Source: an uncultured Polaribacter sp. (GTDB lineage Bacteria > Bacteroidota > Bacteroidia > Flavobacteriales > Flavobacteriaceae). From it: 64,000 nt of DNA. Made by a program: the position numbers and the translations under genes. This document shows positions 9,131 to 18,284 of this stretch, piece by piece (position 1 is the first letter of the stretch; the number at the start of each line of letters is the position of its first letter). The notes beneath the pieces were generated by a model. The model saw only the letters and a list, made by a program, of their open reading frames with translations. It made no database searches and was not told where the DNA came from. The stretch lies in contig CALSME010000002.1 in the NCBI GenBank assembly GCA_943787375.1, positions 310,001 to 374,000 of the forward strand, in the 5' to 3' direction.

Positions 9131-9886
9131 TTATTGGTGTACTGCACCCAAACTAAACACCGATTTTCCATTTTGATGCATTAAAATTTGTGCATCAAAA
9201 TTTGGCATTAAAACGGTATTAAGTGTGTTTAAATCCCATGTGTTTGGGTTTTTAAACCATTCTGCAATGTTCATTTTTATTTCAATATCAGTAGTTGCCG
9301 TAATGGTAACGACTCCCAAAGATACTTTAATAGAAGTATCTTGAAAGACCAAGTTGTTTGGATTTTCTATGTTAACGGCTCTAATGACATGGTAATTAAA
9401 TCCTGCTGGTGCTAGATTTTGATCAACGTATTTTCCGTCAAATTGCATAAAATGATACCCCCCTCCGAGCATTCCAGGCACGTTAAACGAAGCGGTATTT
9501 AAATCTGGGTAACTACCATCGATATTTTCGGCATCATTAAAACCAAAAACAAAGGAGAGTTTGTAGTCTCCTATAGGTACCTCGTTGCTTTCTATTGTTA
9601 CTTCTTCTTCGCCAAGGTTTACTAATTGATAGGGTGAAAGTTCGTAAGTTTCATTGTTCGCACTTGTTAAAATTACATTTGAAACCAAATACCTCAATCT
9701 TTCGATACTGAGCATCTCCCCGTTTTCATTGGTGAATTTTATGGTATTAAAATCTGTGGAGCTCACTGGCGTGTTCTCCCAATTGTGGGAAAATCGGACG
9801 GCTACACTTGCGCTTTGCACTTTCTCGGGAGAACTGCAAGCACTCCATGTTAATAGTCCGCTAAGGAGGAATAATAGCACTCTCAT
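9131..9886 (-). CDS. MbnP-like lipoprotein
   Basis: A 251-aa lipoprotein (lipid cysteine ~C17 in WSACSS) that resembles the MbnP family: two beta-rich halves, a LRYLVSNVIL strand, PIGDYKLSFVFG, GGYHFMQFDGKY and a C-terminal block with conserved Trp residues (AEWFKNPNTWDLN). Known MbnP proteins bind copper through a kynurenine made from Trp by the partner di-haem enzyme MbnH. Here the partner is 36 bp downstream. Its start lies 1 bp from the end of the preceding gene, so translation is probably coupled. The copper role is inferred, not shown. Confidence 0.7.
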   Translation of the reverse strand: MRVLLFLLSGLLTWSACSSPEKVQSASVAVRFSHNWENTPVSSTDFNTIKFTNENGEMLSIERLRYLVSNVILTSANNETYELSPYQLVNLGEEEVTIESNEVPIGDYKLSFVFGFNDAENIDGSYPDLNTASFNVPGMLGGGYHFMQFDGKYVDQNLAPAGFNYHVIRAVNIENPNNLVFQDTSIKVSLGVVTITATTDIEIKMNIAEWFKNPNTWDLNTLNTVLMPNFDAQILMHQNGKSVFSLGAVHQ

Positions 9887-9887
9887 A

Positions 9888-11213
9888 CTAGTTTGTTTTT
9901 ATAATTAAAGCATCAGAAAACCCTTTGTTTTCCGTTAAGTCTCCATTAGAGCTATTGGTTTCTCCTACTGCAATAATGCTCGCGTTGTTGAGTTGAACTG
10001 CATCGTAAAAAAAATCAATTTCGTTTCCACCAATGGTTTGCTTCCAAACGAGATTCCCTTCGGAATCTATTTTTAAAAGCAGGGCATCATTTTGTCCTTG
10101 ATTTGTGAAACTGTTGTCCAAGCTTCTTGAACTTCCCGAAATAATAAAACCATTGTCTTGTGTTTTAGCAACGGAACGGGCAACATCAAAGCTGGTTCCA
10201 CCAATTGTTTTTTCCCAAATTAAGTTCCCGTCCGGATTCATTTTTAGGATCCAGACATCCGCAGCACCATTATTATTTGAAACGTCTTTATCTCTGCTTC
10301 TGGTGTCGCCAACAATGATAAAATTTCCGTCATTGGTCGTTGTAATCGCTCTTGCTTCATCAATTTCTGACCCTCCAAAACTACGTTCCCAAAGCAAGCT
10401 TCCATTGGAAGTTATTTTAAGCACCCAAAAATCATACGACCCGTTGTTGTTTGAAATGTCTACATCGGCACTGTCTGATGAACCAGCGATTATAAAGTTC
10501 TGATCTTCCGTTTCGACAATCCCAAAAGGAGCGTCTGTAAAAGAGCCACCAAAATATTTACTCCATTGCAAGTCGCCGTTTTCGCTTAGTTTTATCGCCC
10601 AAATATCACCTCCGGCATGTCTTTGCACATTTCTTGAATTCCCTTGCCCTCCTGATGCCGTAACGTCTAAAACACCAGTGATTAAATAGCTATTGTCGGA
10701 AGTTTGTAATACGGTCGTGCCGAAGTCCGCTCCTAAATATCCAAAGGTTTTACTCCAAGAAATTGCGCCGTTTGCATCTAGTTTTATCATCCAAAAATCT
10801 TGTGAACCCGCATTTCCTGGAACGTCTTGGTCGGAGCTTGTACTGTAGCCTAAAACGGCAAAACCACCATCCTTGGTTTGTAAGATATCATTTCCGCGAT
10901 CATCTTCCGATCCACCAAAGGTTTTACTCCATTGGATGTTGTTTTCTGCATCTAATTTCAATATCCAAAAATCAAAATTTTCCCCAGTTTTATCCGAAAT
11001 ATCTCCATTGATGCTTTGCGTATATCCTAAAACTGCAGCTCCTCCATCTTGTGTTTTTACGACCGCATTGGCAACATCATTTTTAGAACCTCCATAGTTT
11101 TTTATCGCCGTAATTTCCCCCAAAGAACCCCCTGAAATAGGAAAAGAAAGTGGTTCCTCTTTCGAACAATTCAAGAGCATAAGACAACTCACAAAAAAGT
11201 AAAATGGTTTCAT
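9888..11213 (-). CDS. Lipoprotein with ~50-residue beta-propeller-like repeats
   Basis: A 441-aa protein with a lipoprotein signal (cysteine ~16, followed by SKEEP, like surface-export signals of Bacteroidota). The body is seven to eight repeats of about 50-60 residues with the pattern W-x-K-(T/Y)-F/I-G-G-S ... D ... T-x-D-G/N-x-(F/Y)-(A/I)-(I/V)-x-G ... D-(F/V/A)-W-(I/M/V)-x-K-(L/M). This pattern suits a seven-bladed propeller. Enzymatic activity is not apparent. It is the second gene of the operon, 15 bp after the choice-of-anchor protein and 1 bp before the MbnP-like gene. Confidence 0.7.
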   Translation of the reverse strand: MKPFYFFVSCLMLLNCSKEEPLSFPISGGSLGEITAIKNYGGSKNDVANAVVKTQDGGAAVLGYTQSINGDISDKTGENFDFWILKLDAENNIQWSKTFGGSEDDRGNDILQTKDGGFAVLGYSTSSDQDVPGNAGSQDFWMIKLDANGAISWSKTFGYLGADFGTTVLQTSDNSYLITGVLDVTASGGQGNSRNVQRHAGGDIWAIKLSENGDLQWSKYFGGSFTDAPFGIVETEDQNFIIAGSSDSADVDISNNNGSYDFWVLKITSNGSLLWERSFGGSEIDEARAITTTNDGNFIIVGDTRSRDKDVSNNNGAADVWILKMNPDGNLIWEKTIGGTSFDVARSVAKTQDNGFIISGSSRSLDNSFTNQGQNDALLLKIDSEGNLVWKQTIGGNEIDFFYDAVQLNNASIIAVGETNSSNGDLTENKGFSDALIIKTN

Positions 11214-11228
11214 TTTTAGGGATTGATT

Positions 11229-12440
11229 TTAGCTGCCACTTTTTCTGATAATAAAGAACCCACGATTGATATCACTGATAATAATATTGCCACTTGGGAA
11301 ATAAGGGTATACATTCCAGGTACCTCTAAAGCTTGCTAAATCATTTTCTGGATAGGTGTCGAAAGACCCAATTTCAGTAAAGTTTTTAGCAGCGATATTG
11401 CTGAGATCGATCATTCGCACTCCAGCGGTATAATTTGCCTGAAAATAAGTAGTTCCTTTTGTGTAGCCATTATGATCTATTGCGGCTGTTGGTCCAATGT
11501 ATTCTGTATGATAAATAGGGTTGTCCAAATCGGTAAAATCGAAAACAATTGTTCTTGTATTTCCTCCAAAATCACGTTCATCCAATTCATCTCCTAAAAT
11601 GAAGTATTGTTGGTCTTCTGTAAACCAGCCTTGATGGGTGTATCCAATGTTTTGATAGGTAACTGTTGAAATTGTTATGGGTGCCGATTTATCGGTAACA
11701 TCGACAATAACAACTTGGTTTGCGTTACTACCAATTAAAATTTCTTTGTCTGTATAGTCTGTGTCTGGGCCCTTATAAGTAACCACTTGCGCATCATGAG
11801 AATACCCTCCGCCAGAAAATCCACCTGCTGCAACGGGGTTTAGTGGGTCGTTTATATCTACAAAATGAGGACCGCCAGAAAAGCTACTGGTTCCAACTGC
11901 ATAGGCAAAACCACTGTCTTCATTGATGACAATATTGTGTGCTTTTCCAAATCCTGAATAAAAAGCATCGTTTGAAAAAGTTTCTGGTGCATCTACAACA
12001 TCTCGCAATCGCGTTAAATCAAAAACTTGCATACCATGTCCTGCTGCTTCACTGACAACATAGGCATAGTTGTTAAAAACTTTTACGTCTCTCCAAGGAC
12101 TTGAAACGGTTTGTGTGTCTAAAAAACCCATTATTTTAGGACTTATTGGATCTGTAATATCAATAAAGGTGAGTGTTTTATTTGAACCCATTAAAGCATA
12201 TTCGTTGTTGGTTAGCGGATCTGTCCAACCCCAACAATCATTTCCATCAGTAGAAAGGTTTAAATCGGTTAAAGAAATGTGTGCTAATAAATCGTAGTCA
12301 TTACAAGGATACTCGCCTGCAAAACCATTGATGCATTTTTCTAAAGGCTCTCCACTAAAGGGAATCTCTTCCTCAAAAACATCTTTTTTGGTACAGCCAA
12401 TTAAGAGGGTTAAAGATATAAATAGCGCTTTTTTATACAT
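11229..12440 (-). CDS. Choice-of-anchor B / LVIVD-repeat lipoprotein
   Basis: A 403-aa protein with a lipoprotein signal (cysteine ~16, then TKKDVFEEE, rich in charge like a surface-export signal). The repeats carry the LVIVD theme: TFIDITDPISPKIMGFL, FVDINDPLNPVAAGG, VIVDVTDKSAPITI, IVFDFTDLDNPIYHTEY, RMIDLSNIAAKNFTEIG. This fits the 'choice-of-anchor B' family, a secreted propeller of unknown ligand. It is the first gene of the operon 12440-8036. All four products look lipid-anchored, so they may form one complex at the outer membrane. Confidence 0.75.
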   Translation of the reverse strand: MYKKALFISLTLLIGCTKKDVFEEEIPFSGEPLEKCINGFAGEYPCNDYDLLAHISLTDLNLSTDGNDCWGWTDPLTNNEYALMGSNKTLTFIDITDPISPKIMGFLDTQTVSSPWRDVKVFNNYAYVVSEAAGHGMQVFDLTRLRDVVDAPETFSNDAFYSGFGKAHNIVINEDSGFAYAVGTSSFSGGPHFVDINDPLNPVAAGGFSGGGYSHDAQVVTYKGPDTDYTDKEILIGSNANQVVIVDVTDKSAPITISTVTYQNIGYTHQGWFTEDQQYFILGDELDERDFGGNTRTIVFDFTDLDNPIYHTEYIGPTAAIDHNGYTKGTTYFQANYTAGVRMIDLSNIAAKNFTEIGSFDTYPENDLASFRGTWNVYPYFPSGNIIISDINRGFFIIRKSGS

Positions 12441-12659
12441 GGGGTTAATGATTGGTTAAAAATAATTTTTTTGATAATCGTCTCGTTTATTTTGATGAAA
12501 TAAACACCTTTTTTCAAGGCACCTTTATACAAAACGTACCTTAGGGCATTTATATTTTACTTAAAAGAAAAAAGCATTGGAAAACAAAAGTACCATAATT
12601 CTTTCCATTTCACCAAGTAACAATGTTAAAGTAAGTAGGTGTGTTCTTCTGAATGTTTT

Positions 12660-12667
12660 TATCTTTG
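12660..12667 (+). promoter_or_regulatory. -7 promoter box of thiL, almost touching the start codon
   Basis: TATCTTTG matches TAnnTTTG and ends only four bases before the ATG at 12672. Transcription would start at or within a few bases of the ATG, giving a leaderless or nearly leaderless mRNA. Confidence 0.55.
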
Positions 12668-12671
12668 CGGC

Positions 12672-13721
12672 ATGTTAGAAGATAAAAATCCACAAAAAAC
12701 GTCATTGGCTGAGCTTGGAGAGTTTGGTTTAATCAATCATATTACACAATATTTTACGGTTAAGAATGCCACTACAAAATATGCTGTTGGCGATGATGCT
12801 GCGGTGATTTCCAATCAAGATGAAACCTTAGTTACAACCGATTTACTGATTGAAGGAGTGCATTTTGATTTGAGCTACATGCCATTAAAGCATCTAGGTT
12901 ATAAGGCGGTCATGGTCAACCTATCGGATGTGTACGCGATGAATGGGAAAGCCACTCAGATTACGGTTTCGATTGCAGTTTCTAATCGTTTTCCATTGGA
13001 AGCAATTGAAGAATTGTATGCAGGAATCCAGTTGGCTTGTGATACCTATCAGGTAGATTTAGTGGGTGGAGACACGACCTCTTCTACCAAAGGAATTCTA
13101 ATTTCTGTAACGGCCATTGGAACTGCAAAAGCAGAAGATATTGTGTACAGACATGGCGCAAAAGCAACCGACTTAATTGTAGTTACTGGAGATTTAGGAG
13201 CTGCTTATTTAGGATTGCAAGTGTTAGAAAGAGAAAAGCGAGTGTTTGCGGTAGATCCAAAGAATCAGCCAGACTTAGATAATTATACGTATTTAATTGA
13301 ACGACAATTAAAACCGGAAGCTCGAAAAGATGTTGCGGGTTGGTTGAAAGAATTGGACGTAAAACCAACGGCAATGATTGATATTTCTGACGGTCTTTCT
13401 TCGGAAATCATGCACATTTGTTCGCAGAGTAAGATGGGCTGTAAAATTTACGAAGAGAAATTGCCTTTAGATCCTCAAGTAATATCTGCTTGTGAAGAGT
13501 TTGAATTGGATTCGACCATGGTCGCTTTAAGTGGCGGTGAAGATTATGAATTGCTTTTTACGGTGCCCATTGCCGATTTTGATAAAATAAAAGGAAATCC
13601 AAATTTTTCTATTATTGGACACATTACGGAAGAAAACCAAGGATTGAACTTGGTAACCAGAGCCAGTCAAGAAATTGAGCTAAAAGCACAAGGGTGGAAC
13701 TCTATGAAAGAGGAAGCATAA
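12672..13721 (+). CDS. thiL: Thiamine-monophosphate kinase
   Basis: A 349-aa ThiL phosphorylating thiamine phosphate to thiamine diphosphate. AIR-synthase-like fold: VGDDAAV (Mg-ATP site), TTDLLIEGVHFD, the DVYAMNG segment, LVGGDTTSS and the C-terminal MIDISDGLSSE and LSGGEDYELLF motifs are all present. The frame could open 33 bases earlier at an ATG, but that ATG lies upstream of the -7 box, and the family N-terminus fits the start at 12672. It is a single gene with its own promoter and terminator. Confidence 0.95.
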   Translation: MLEDKNPQKTSLAELGEFGLINHITQYFTVKNATTKYAVGDDAAVISNQDETLVTTDLLIEGVHFDLSYMPLKHLGYKAVMVNLSDVYAMNGKATQITVSIAVSNRFPLEAIEELYAGIQLACDTYQVDLVGGDTTSSTKGILISVTAIGTAKAEDIVYRHGAKATDLIVVTGDLGAAYLGLQVLEREKRVFAVDPKNQPDLDNYTYLIERQLKPEARKDVAGWLKELDVKPTAMIDISDGLSSEIMHICSQSKMGCKIYEEKLPLDPQVISACEEFELDSTMVALSGGEDYELLFTVPIADFDKIKGNPNFSIIGHITEENQGLNLVTRASQEIELKAQGWNSMKEEA

Positions 13722-13742
13722 AAACAGATAACAAAGAGACAC

Positions 13743-13781
13743 AAAAAACCCGCAAATTTTTAATTTGTGGGTTTTGTTTTT
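13743..13781 (+). terminator. Terminator of thiL
   Basis: Stem CCCGCAAATT (13749-13758) pairs with AATTTGTGGG (13762-13771), extended by A4/T4 and followed by a T tract. Confidence 0.85.
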
Positions 13782-13878
13782 TAGAGAATCTTTTACACCA
13801 ACTGCGCAAAAGAGCCTGACTTTGAGCTGCTATCATTCTCGGCGAATTGGGGAGACTTTGTGGAGGGGGTTTTTACCG

Positions 13879-13896
13879 TGTTGCCAGTAGTAACTC
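13879..13896. repeat. Left copy of an 18-bp inverted repeat bracketing a three-gene module
   Basis: TGTTGCCAGTAGTAACTC. The reverse complement of 18120-18137 is TGTTGCCAGTAATTACTC, so 16 of 18 bases match. The two copies enclose exactly the genes from 13937 to 18085. Confidence 0.55.
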
Positions 13897-13936
13897 CATA
13901 ATTTTCATTATAAAAAAATAATCAAATGAATTTAAA

Positions 13937-15982
13937 TTATTTCTTAAAAGTGAACCAATCAAGGTTTCTTGTGAAACCAATATTAAAAAATAAACTTCCC
14001 TGATTTGAAAAATCGTCTGGATCAAATTGATTAACAGTAATTTCACCTGTTCTTGGGTACTTTGGATAGACTTCAATTGTTAGTGTACTATGATGGTCAT
14101 GAACCCACTTTAAAAAATAACCAGTATACGTAGATAAATCAGCATATTTATCATTATACGTTTCTAAAGATGATTCGCCAATCCAAGAACTTCCAGCTCT
14201 TAAATTATCATCTAAATCCTCTATATATATATTATCTCCAAGACTAATTATCTGTTCTTTAATTAGCCCAAAACTTAAATGATGTCTTGCGTAATCAGTA
14301 TTACCATACCAACTAAACTTTAGTCCATATTTTAATTTTTTTGATCCAAAAGAACTCTTCGCATTACCTATTTCCTGTGAATCCAAAATATTGGATTTAG
14401 AATAGCTTTTATTACCCCATTCTAAACCTAAAACAGCTTTTATCCAAGATACTCCTCCATTAGCTTCAAAACCATAATACAAATCTGACCTAAAAGAATC
14501 AAAAATAGGAGAAAACCCTCCTTTAATACCTACATAACCCTCAGCTCGATAATTTTGACCTTCAGCAGCCATTAGCATTTTTAATCCTAAATCTACAGTT
14601 ATAGATTGAGATGGGATAAATTTTTCAACATTAAAAACATTTCCTGTAGATTCGTCAATATCCTCCATGTTCGAATTAAAGACAAGTGGTGTGGTATTCA
14701 AAGAGTACCCAAAGTCTAAGCCAAAGTGAAAATTATTAAAACCCTCTCCGTAAATATCTCCTGAATTACTACCCATATTTGAGTATATAAAACCTCCTAC
14801 AACATATAAAAAACTTGCTGATGAAGCAGCAGAAGCAGATGCTAATTGTTGGTTTCTTTTATTTGCATCTTTTACTTTATTTTTATAATCTTTTACTTTC
14901 TCTTGGATTCTTGCTTGCCTTTCACGTTCCCGTTCTTCTGCTTCTTGTTTTTCTCGTACTTTATTGCGTTCTTTTTCAGCTTCCTCCTCCTTTAGCTTTT
15001 CTGCTTTTTCTTCTTCACTTTCTAAAGATTCTTCGTTAGTGTCTTCTTTATTTTTTTCTTTTTCGGAATCTTTACCCTGTTTTTTCTTTTCTTCTACTTC
15101 TTTTTCCTCTTTATTTATGGTTTCAATTTCCTCTTCTATTTTAGAAATTTCGTTATCATAATTATTTTCTTCATCAATAGTATCTAATTTTTTATAAAGC
15201 TGTTTTTTTTCTTCTAAGTCTTCTTTACTATTGCCTAAAGTATTTATTTGTTCTTTTAACGCACTTATTTCTTCATTTTTTTGGGTTCTTTCTTCTTTTA
15301 TTCTTTCTAGCTTTTCTTCAACAGCAGAAATACGGCTATCGTAATTGCTATTTGTATCTAAGTCTTTTAAATCTTTTAATAATGCTAATTTGTGGGTTAA
15401 TTCAGCTTCCCTATTTCCTAAAGAACGTATTTCTTCTTGTAATTTTTTAATTTTTTCTTTCTTTTTGTTTTTAGCTTGTATTTTCGCTAAGTATGAATTA
15501 GGGGTTTCATTACAATTTAATTTTTCTGATAAGGTTGACACTCCATATCTTTGTTGTTCATTTTCAGAGAAATCAAAGTCTACATCAGAAATTGTTATTG
15601 AAAGACCTCTTTCATCACTTAAGTTACCGCTAGGACTATATGTAGCACCTGATTTTATACCAGAACGACCTCCATTTCCAAAACCCCATTTTGAGCAAGT
15701 AACATTAACTACGAAAGGCGAGTTATTTGTTATTCCAACCTTATATCTATAAGGTTTATCTTTATCTCCAGATGCTTTTACATAAACAGCAACATCTAAA
15801 AAGGGAAAACAGTTAAGGTTTGTTGTAGATACTCTAATATAATTAGGGGCTACAAATTTTGACTGCCCATTTACTAAAGTATTTCCTGGAAAATGGGTTA
15901 CTTTTATAGTAGCAGATTTTTGTGCGAATGCTTTGGTAAGACTAAATGCTAAAAAGAGGACAAAGAATATTTTAGATTTCAT
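13937..15982 (-). CDS. Secreted protein with long coiled coil and C-terminal outer-membrane-barrel-like region
   Basis: A 681-aa protein of unknown function. A cleavable signal peptide (MKSKIFFVLFLAFSLTKAFA) sets the start at ATG 15982; a longer frame would overlap the upstream gene. Residues ~20-150 form a beta-rich domain. Residues ~165-385 are a Lys/Glu-rich coiled coil containing a tandem duplication of ~50 residues (units starting EIRSLGN and QINTLGN). The last ~270 residues are Gly/aromatic-rich strands (GYVGIKGGFSP, FEANGGVSWIKAVLGLEW) like an outer-membrane barrel. It lies 31 bp after the small secreted gene and was probably co-transcribed with it. Confidence 0.7.
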   Translation of the reverse strand: MKSKIFFVLFLAFSLTKAFAQKSATIKVTHFPGNTLVNGQSKFVAPNYIRVSTTNLNCFPFLDVAVYVKASGDKDKPYRYKVGITNNSPFVVNVTCSKWGFGNGGRSGIKSGATYSPSGNLSDERGLSITISDVDFDFSENEQQRYGVSTLSEKLNCNETPNSYLAKIQAKNKKKEKIKKLQEEIRSLGNREAELTHKLALLKDLKDLDTNSNYDSRISAVEEKLERIKEERTQKNEEISALKEQINTLGNSKEDLEEKKQLYKKLDTIDEENNYDNEISKIEEEIETINKEEKEVEEKKKQGKDSEKEKNKEDTNEESLESEEEKAEKLKEEEAEKERNKVREKQEAEERERERQARIQEKVKDYKNKVKDANKRNQQLASASAASSASFLYVVGGFIYSNMGSNSGDIYGEGFNNFHFGLDFGYSLNTTPLVFNSNMEDIDESTGNVFNVEKFIPSQSITVDLGLKMLMAAEGQNYRAEGYVGIKGGFSPIFDSFRSDLYYGFEANGGVSWIKAVLGLEWGNKSYSKSNILDSQEIGNAKSSFGSKKLKYGLKFSWYGNTDYARHHLSFGLIKEQIISLGDNIYIEDLDDNLRAGSSWIGESSLETYNDKYADLSTYTGYFLKWVHDHHSTLTIEVYPKYPRTGEITVNQFDPDDFSNQGSLFFNIGFTRNLDWFTFKK

Positions 15983-16013
15983 AATTTTTGGTTTAAAGTT
16001 GATTTTTAAAATT

Positions 16014-16379
16014 TTAATAGCCAAATGCCTTTTCAGACCATTTCCAACTATCAAATCTCCAAGATTTAATTTTGGCGTAATTGTCTAAATTTAGACCACC
16101 ACCGTTTGACGCTTTTCCTGCACCTACAAAACCTATGTTTACGTCTTTTTGTCTTGTTCTACCATCTGTCCATTTGCTAACCACATTGAATATTTTTACA
16201 TAAACGTATTTGTTTCTTTTATTTACTGCACGAAAAGTAACACCATAATCGTGTTGTTTATAGTAAAGTGAAACTCCATTACTTGTTTCGTGGTATTTGT
16301 AACCGTCTACATTTTGTGAAAAAGAGAGACTAATTGCTCCAATTGTTATTAATAGGAATAATAATATTTTTGTTTTCAT
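16014..16379 (-). CDS. Small secreted protein, unknown
   Basis: A 121-aa protein with a signal peptide (MKTKILLFLLITIGAISLSFSQ). The mature part (~100 aa) is beta-rich, with YKYHETSNGVSLYYKQ and a Trp-rich C-terminus (WRFDSWKWSEKAFGY). Its phrase VGAGKASNGGGL and general layout recall the N-terminal domain of the next gene (VTCSKWGFGNGG), so the two may be related modules. No known family is recognised. It is the middle gene of the bracketed module. Confidence 0.6.
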   Translation of the reverse strand: MKTKILLFLLITIGAISLSFSQNVDGYKYHETSNGVSLYYKQHDYGVTFRAVNKRNKYVYVKIFNVVSKWTDGRTRQKDVNIGFVGAGKASNGGGLNLDNYAKIKSWRFDSWKWSEKAFGY

Positions 16380-16501
16380 TTTGTTCTGTTTTAATTAAAC
16401 CAGAACAAATCAATGAAAACAAAGCGTCTAAATATAATTTTTGTCGTGAATGACATAAAACTATACGCAACTGACAGGAATAAATATATGTTTTTGAAAA
16501 A

Positions 16502-18085
16502 CTAATCTTCCTTGTGTAGAATATCTTTAAGTTGTTGTTTGTATGTTCTCGATAAATTTATCCAAACACCATTATCGAGCATTACTTTTGTAGAGTTAAT
16601 AATTTTAATACGATAAATATTTACAATAAATGATTTATGTATTCTAATAAAGGAATTTGAAGGAAGTGTTTTTAAAACTTCATTTAATGAGTTTCTATCA
16701 ATTTCTGGATTGGTTTTATTGTCAATAAAATACTCAACATAATGACCATCTGATTTTATATATAAAATATCCGTACTGTTTAAAATGGCTTTACTCTTTA
16801 ATTGAATTATTTCGTTATTTATTATTAGTTCTTTTTTTGATTTTTCTTCCTTAAAAATATTTAGCTCTTTTTGTAATAAATCAAATTCGGTCTTTATAGT
16901 TTTATTTTTTAAAAATAAATTACGGGATATGAAAACGCCGAATACTAGTATAAAAAGAATTAAAATTTTATAGACTATCGATAAGTTTTCTAATTTGTCT
17001 ATAAATCTTTCTTTTTCTTTTGTTTCGTATTTTATACCTAATTCTACAATTTTTTTTTGAGTTAAAACTTCATTTAAACTATCTTTTAAAGAAATATAAG
17101 CATTTGAATACTCTAAAGATTTTTTAAAATCATTATTGCCTTTGTGTGCCTTTTGAAGATTTTTTAAAATTTGAAATTTTTGTCTATGTGTAGCAGCATT
17201 TTGTAATGCAGAATCTAAATATATAATTGCTGATGAGTAATCTTCATCTTTTATATATATGTCGCCAATGTTATTGTATTGTATGGCAAGACCAATTTTG
17301 AGACCCCCCTTTTTCTTGACTGCTAAGCATTTTAAAGTATACGCTAATCCTTTTTTATAGTCACCAGTTTTAACCATAGTTTGAGCCATACTGTTGTATA
17401 CTGGTGCACTTACATATACAGGCATACTATCTAACTTTATAGTTTTTTCTATTTCATTAATAATTTCTAAAGATTTGTTTGTATTATACGCATTAAAATT
17501 TGCGATACGATTTCCTTGAAGTTGTGTATAAATATTTTTTTTGTCTTTAAAAAAGGATTGCGATTTTTGATAATAGGTTTCTGCACGTTTATGGTGTTTA
17601 TTTAATAAATACAGATCTGCTACATTGACGTAAGTTTTCCCTAAATTAATATTGGTTTTGTCTTTTTCTTCAAAATAACTAATAACTTCAAATAAATCTT
17701 CCAGTGCCTTTTTAGAATTATTAAGCTGTCTTTGGCATAATGCCATATTTACTTTTACTTTATAAGCATCAATCTCTTTACCTGAAAACTTAGAAATATT
17801 ATAACAACGATTAAAATAGTTATAAGATTTAGTATATTCTTTTTTATGAAAATACACTCTTCCATACTGGTTAAGAATATCAGTAAATGTTGAGCTTATT
17901 GTGTCTTTTGTTTTTAATAAAGTATAAGCTTTTTTTATATAAGAAAAAGAACTGTCAATATTCTTAGATTCAAATTCAATAGATTTTTCGTAGTTTTTTT
18001 TGGCAATTTCAAAATGATTATTTTGTGAGAATGTGTTTTTGGTTATTAGGATAATAATTAAAAAGGTTAGTAGTTTCTTGGTCAT
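16502..18085 (-). CDS. TPR sensor with transmembrane helix and LytTR DNA-binding domain
   Basis: A 527-aa protein. A signal peptide or first helix (~1-20) leads into ~8 tetratricopeptide repeats (to ~345, for example AETYYQKSQSFF and YNNIGDIYIKDEDYSSAIIYLDSAL), one transmembrane helix (~365-385), a short coiled coil, and a C-terminal LytTR domain (~425-527) with ILYIKSDGHYVEYF, SLNEVL, FIRIHKSFIVN and INLSRTYKQQL. The TPR part would be periplasmic and the LytTR part cytoplasmic, a one-protein signal route without a kinase. Three 20-bp-spaced LytTR-like sites lie upstream (18285-18332). Confidence 0.85.
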   Translation of the reverse strand: MTKKLLTFLIIILITKNTFSQNNHFEIAKKNYEKSIEFESKNIDSSFSYIKKAYTLLKTKDTISSTFTDILNQYGRVYFHKKEYTKSYNYFNRCYNISKFSGKEIDAYKVKVNMALCQRQLNNSKKALEDLFEVISYFEEKDKTNINLGKTYVNVADLYLLNKHHKRAETYYQKSQSFFKDKKNIYTQLQGNRIANFNAYNTNKSLEIINEIEKTIKLDSMPVYVSAPVYNSMAQTMVKTGDYKKGLAYTLKCLAVKKKGGLKIGLAIQYNNIGDIYIKDEDYSSAIIYLDSALQNAATHRQKFQILKNLQKAHKGNNDFKKSLEYSNAYISLKDSLNEVLTQKKIVELGIKYETKEKERFIDKLENLSIVYKILILFILVFGVFISRNLFLKNKTIKTEFDLLQKELNIFKEEKSKKELIINNEIIQLKSKAILNSTDILYIKSDGHYVEYFIDNKTNPEIDRNSLNEVLKTLPSNSFIRIHKSFIVNIYRIKIINSTKVMLDNGVWINLSRTYKQQLKDILHKED

Positions 18086-18119
18086 TAAATTTAATTTTGG
18101 TTTTATTCAGAGTTTGAGT

Positions 18120-18137
18120 GAGTAATTACTGGCAACA
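18120..18137. repeat. Right copy of the 18-bp inverted repeat
   Basis: GAGTAATTACTGGCAACA, complementary at 16 of 18 positions to 13879-13896. It lies 35 bp upstream of the regulator gene. Confidence 0.55.
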
Positions 18138-18284
18138 GGTTATATGTTTACTAAAAGGTTCTTTATCCATTACTATTATCGGGATAATAATTTTTTTATT
18201 AAATGGTCAAATAATTAAACCTTTAAACCATTGTAAACATATGTAAGTAGTTGCAAAAAATTTAAAAAGAAGGATGTCAATAAA

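Noticed and set aside
12639-12671. Upstream start for thiL
   Set aside because: These codons overlap the -7 promoter box and are not part of the family N-terminus.
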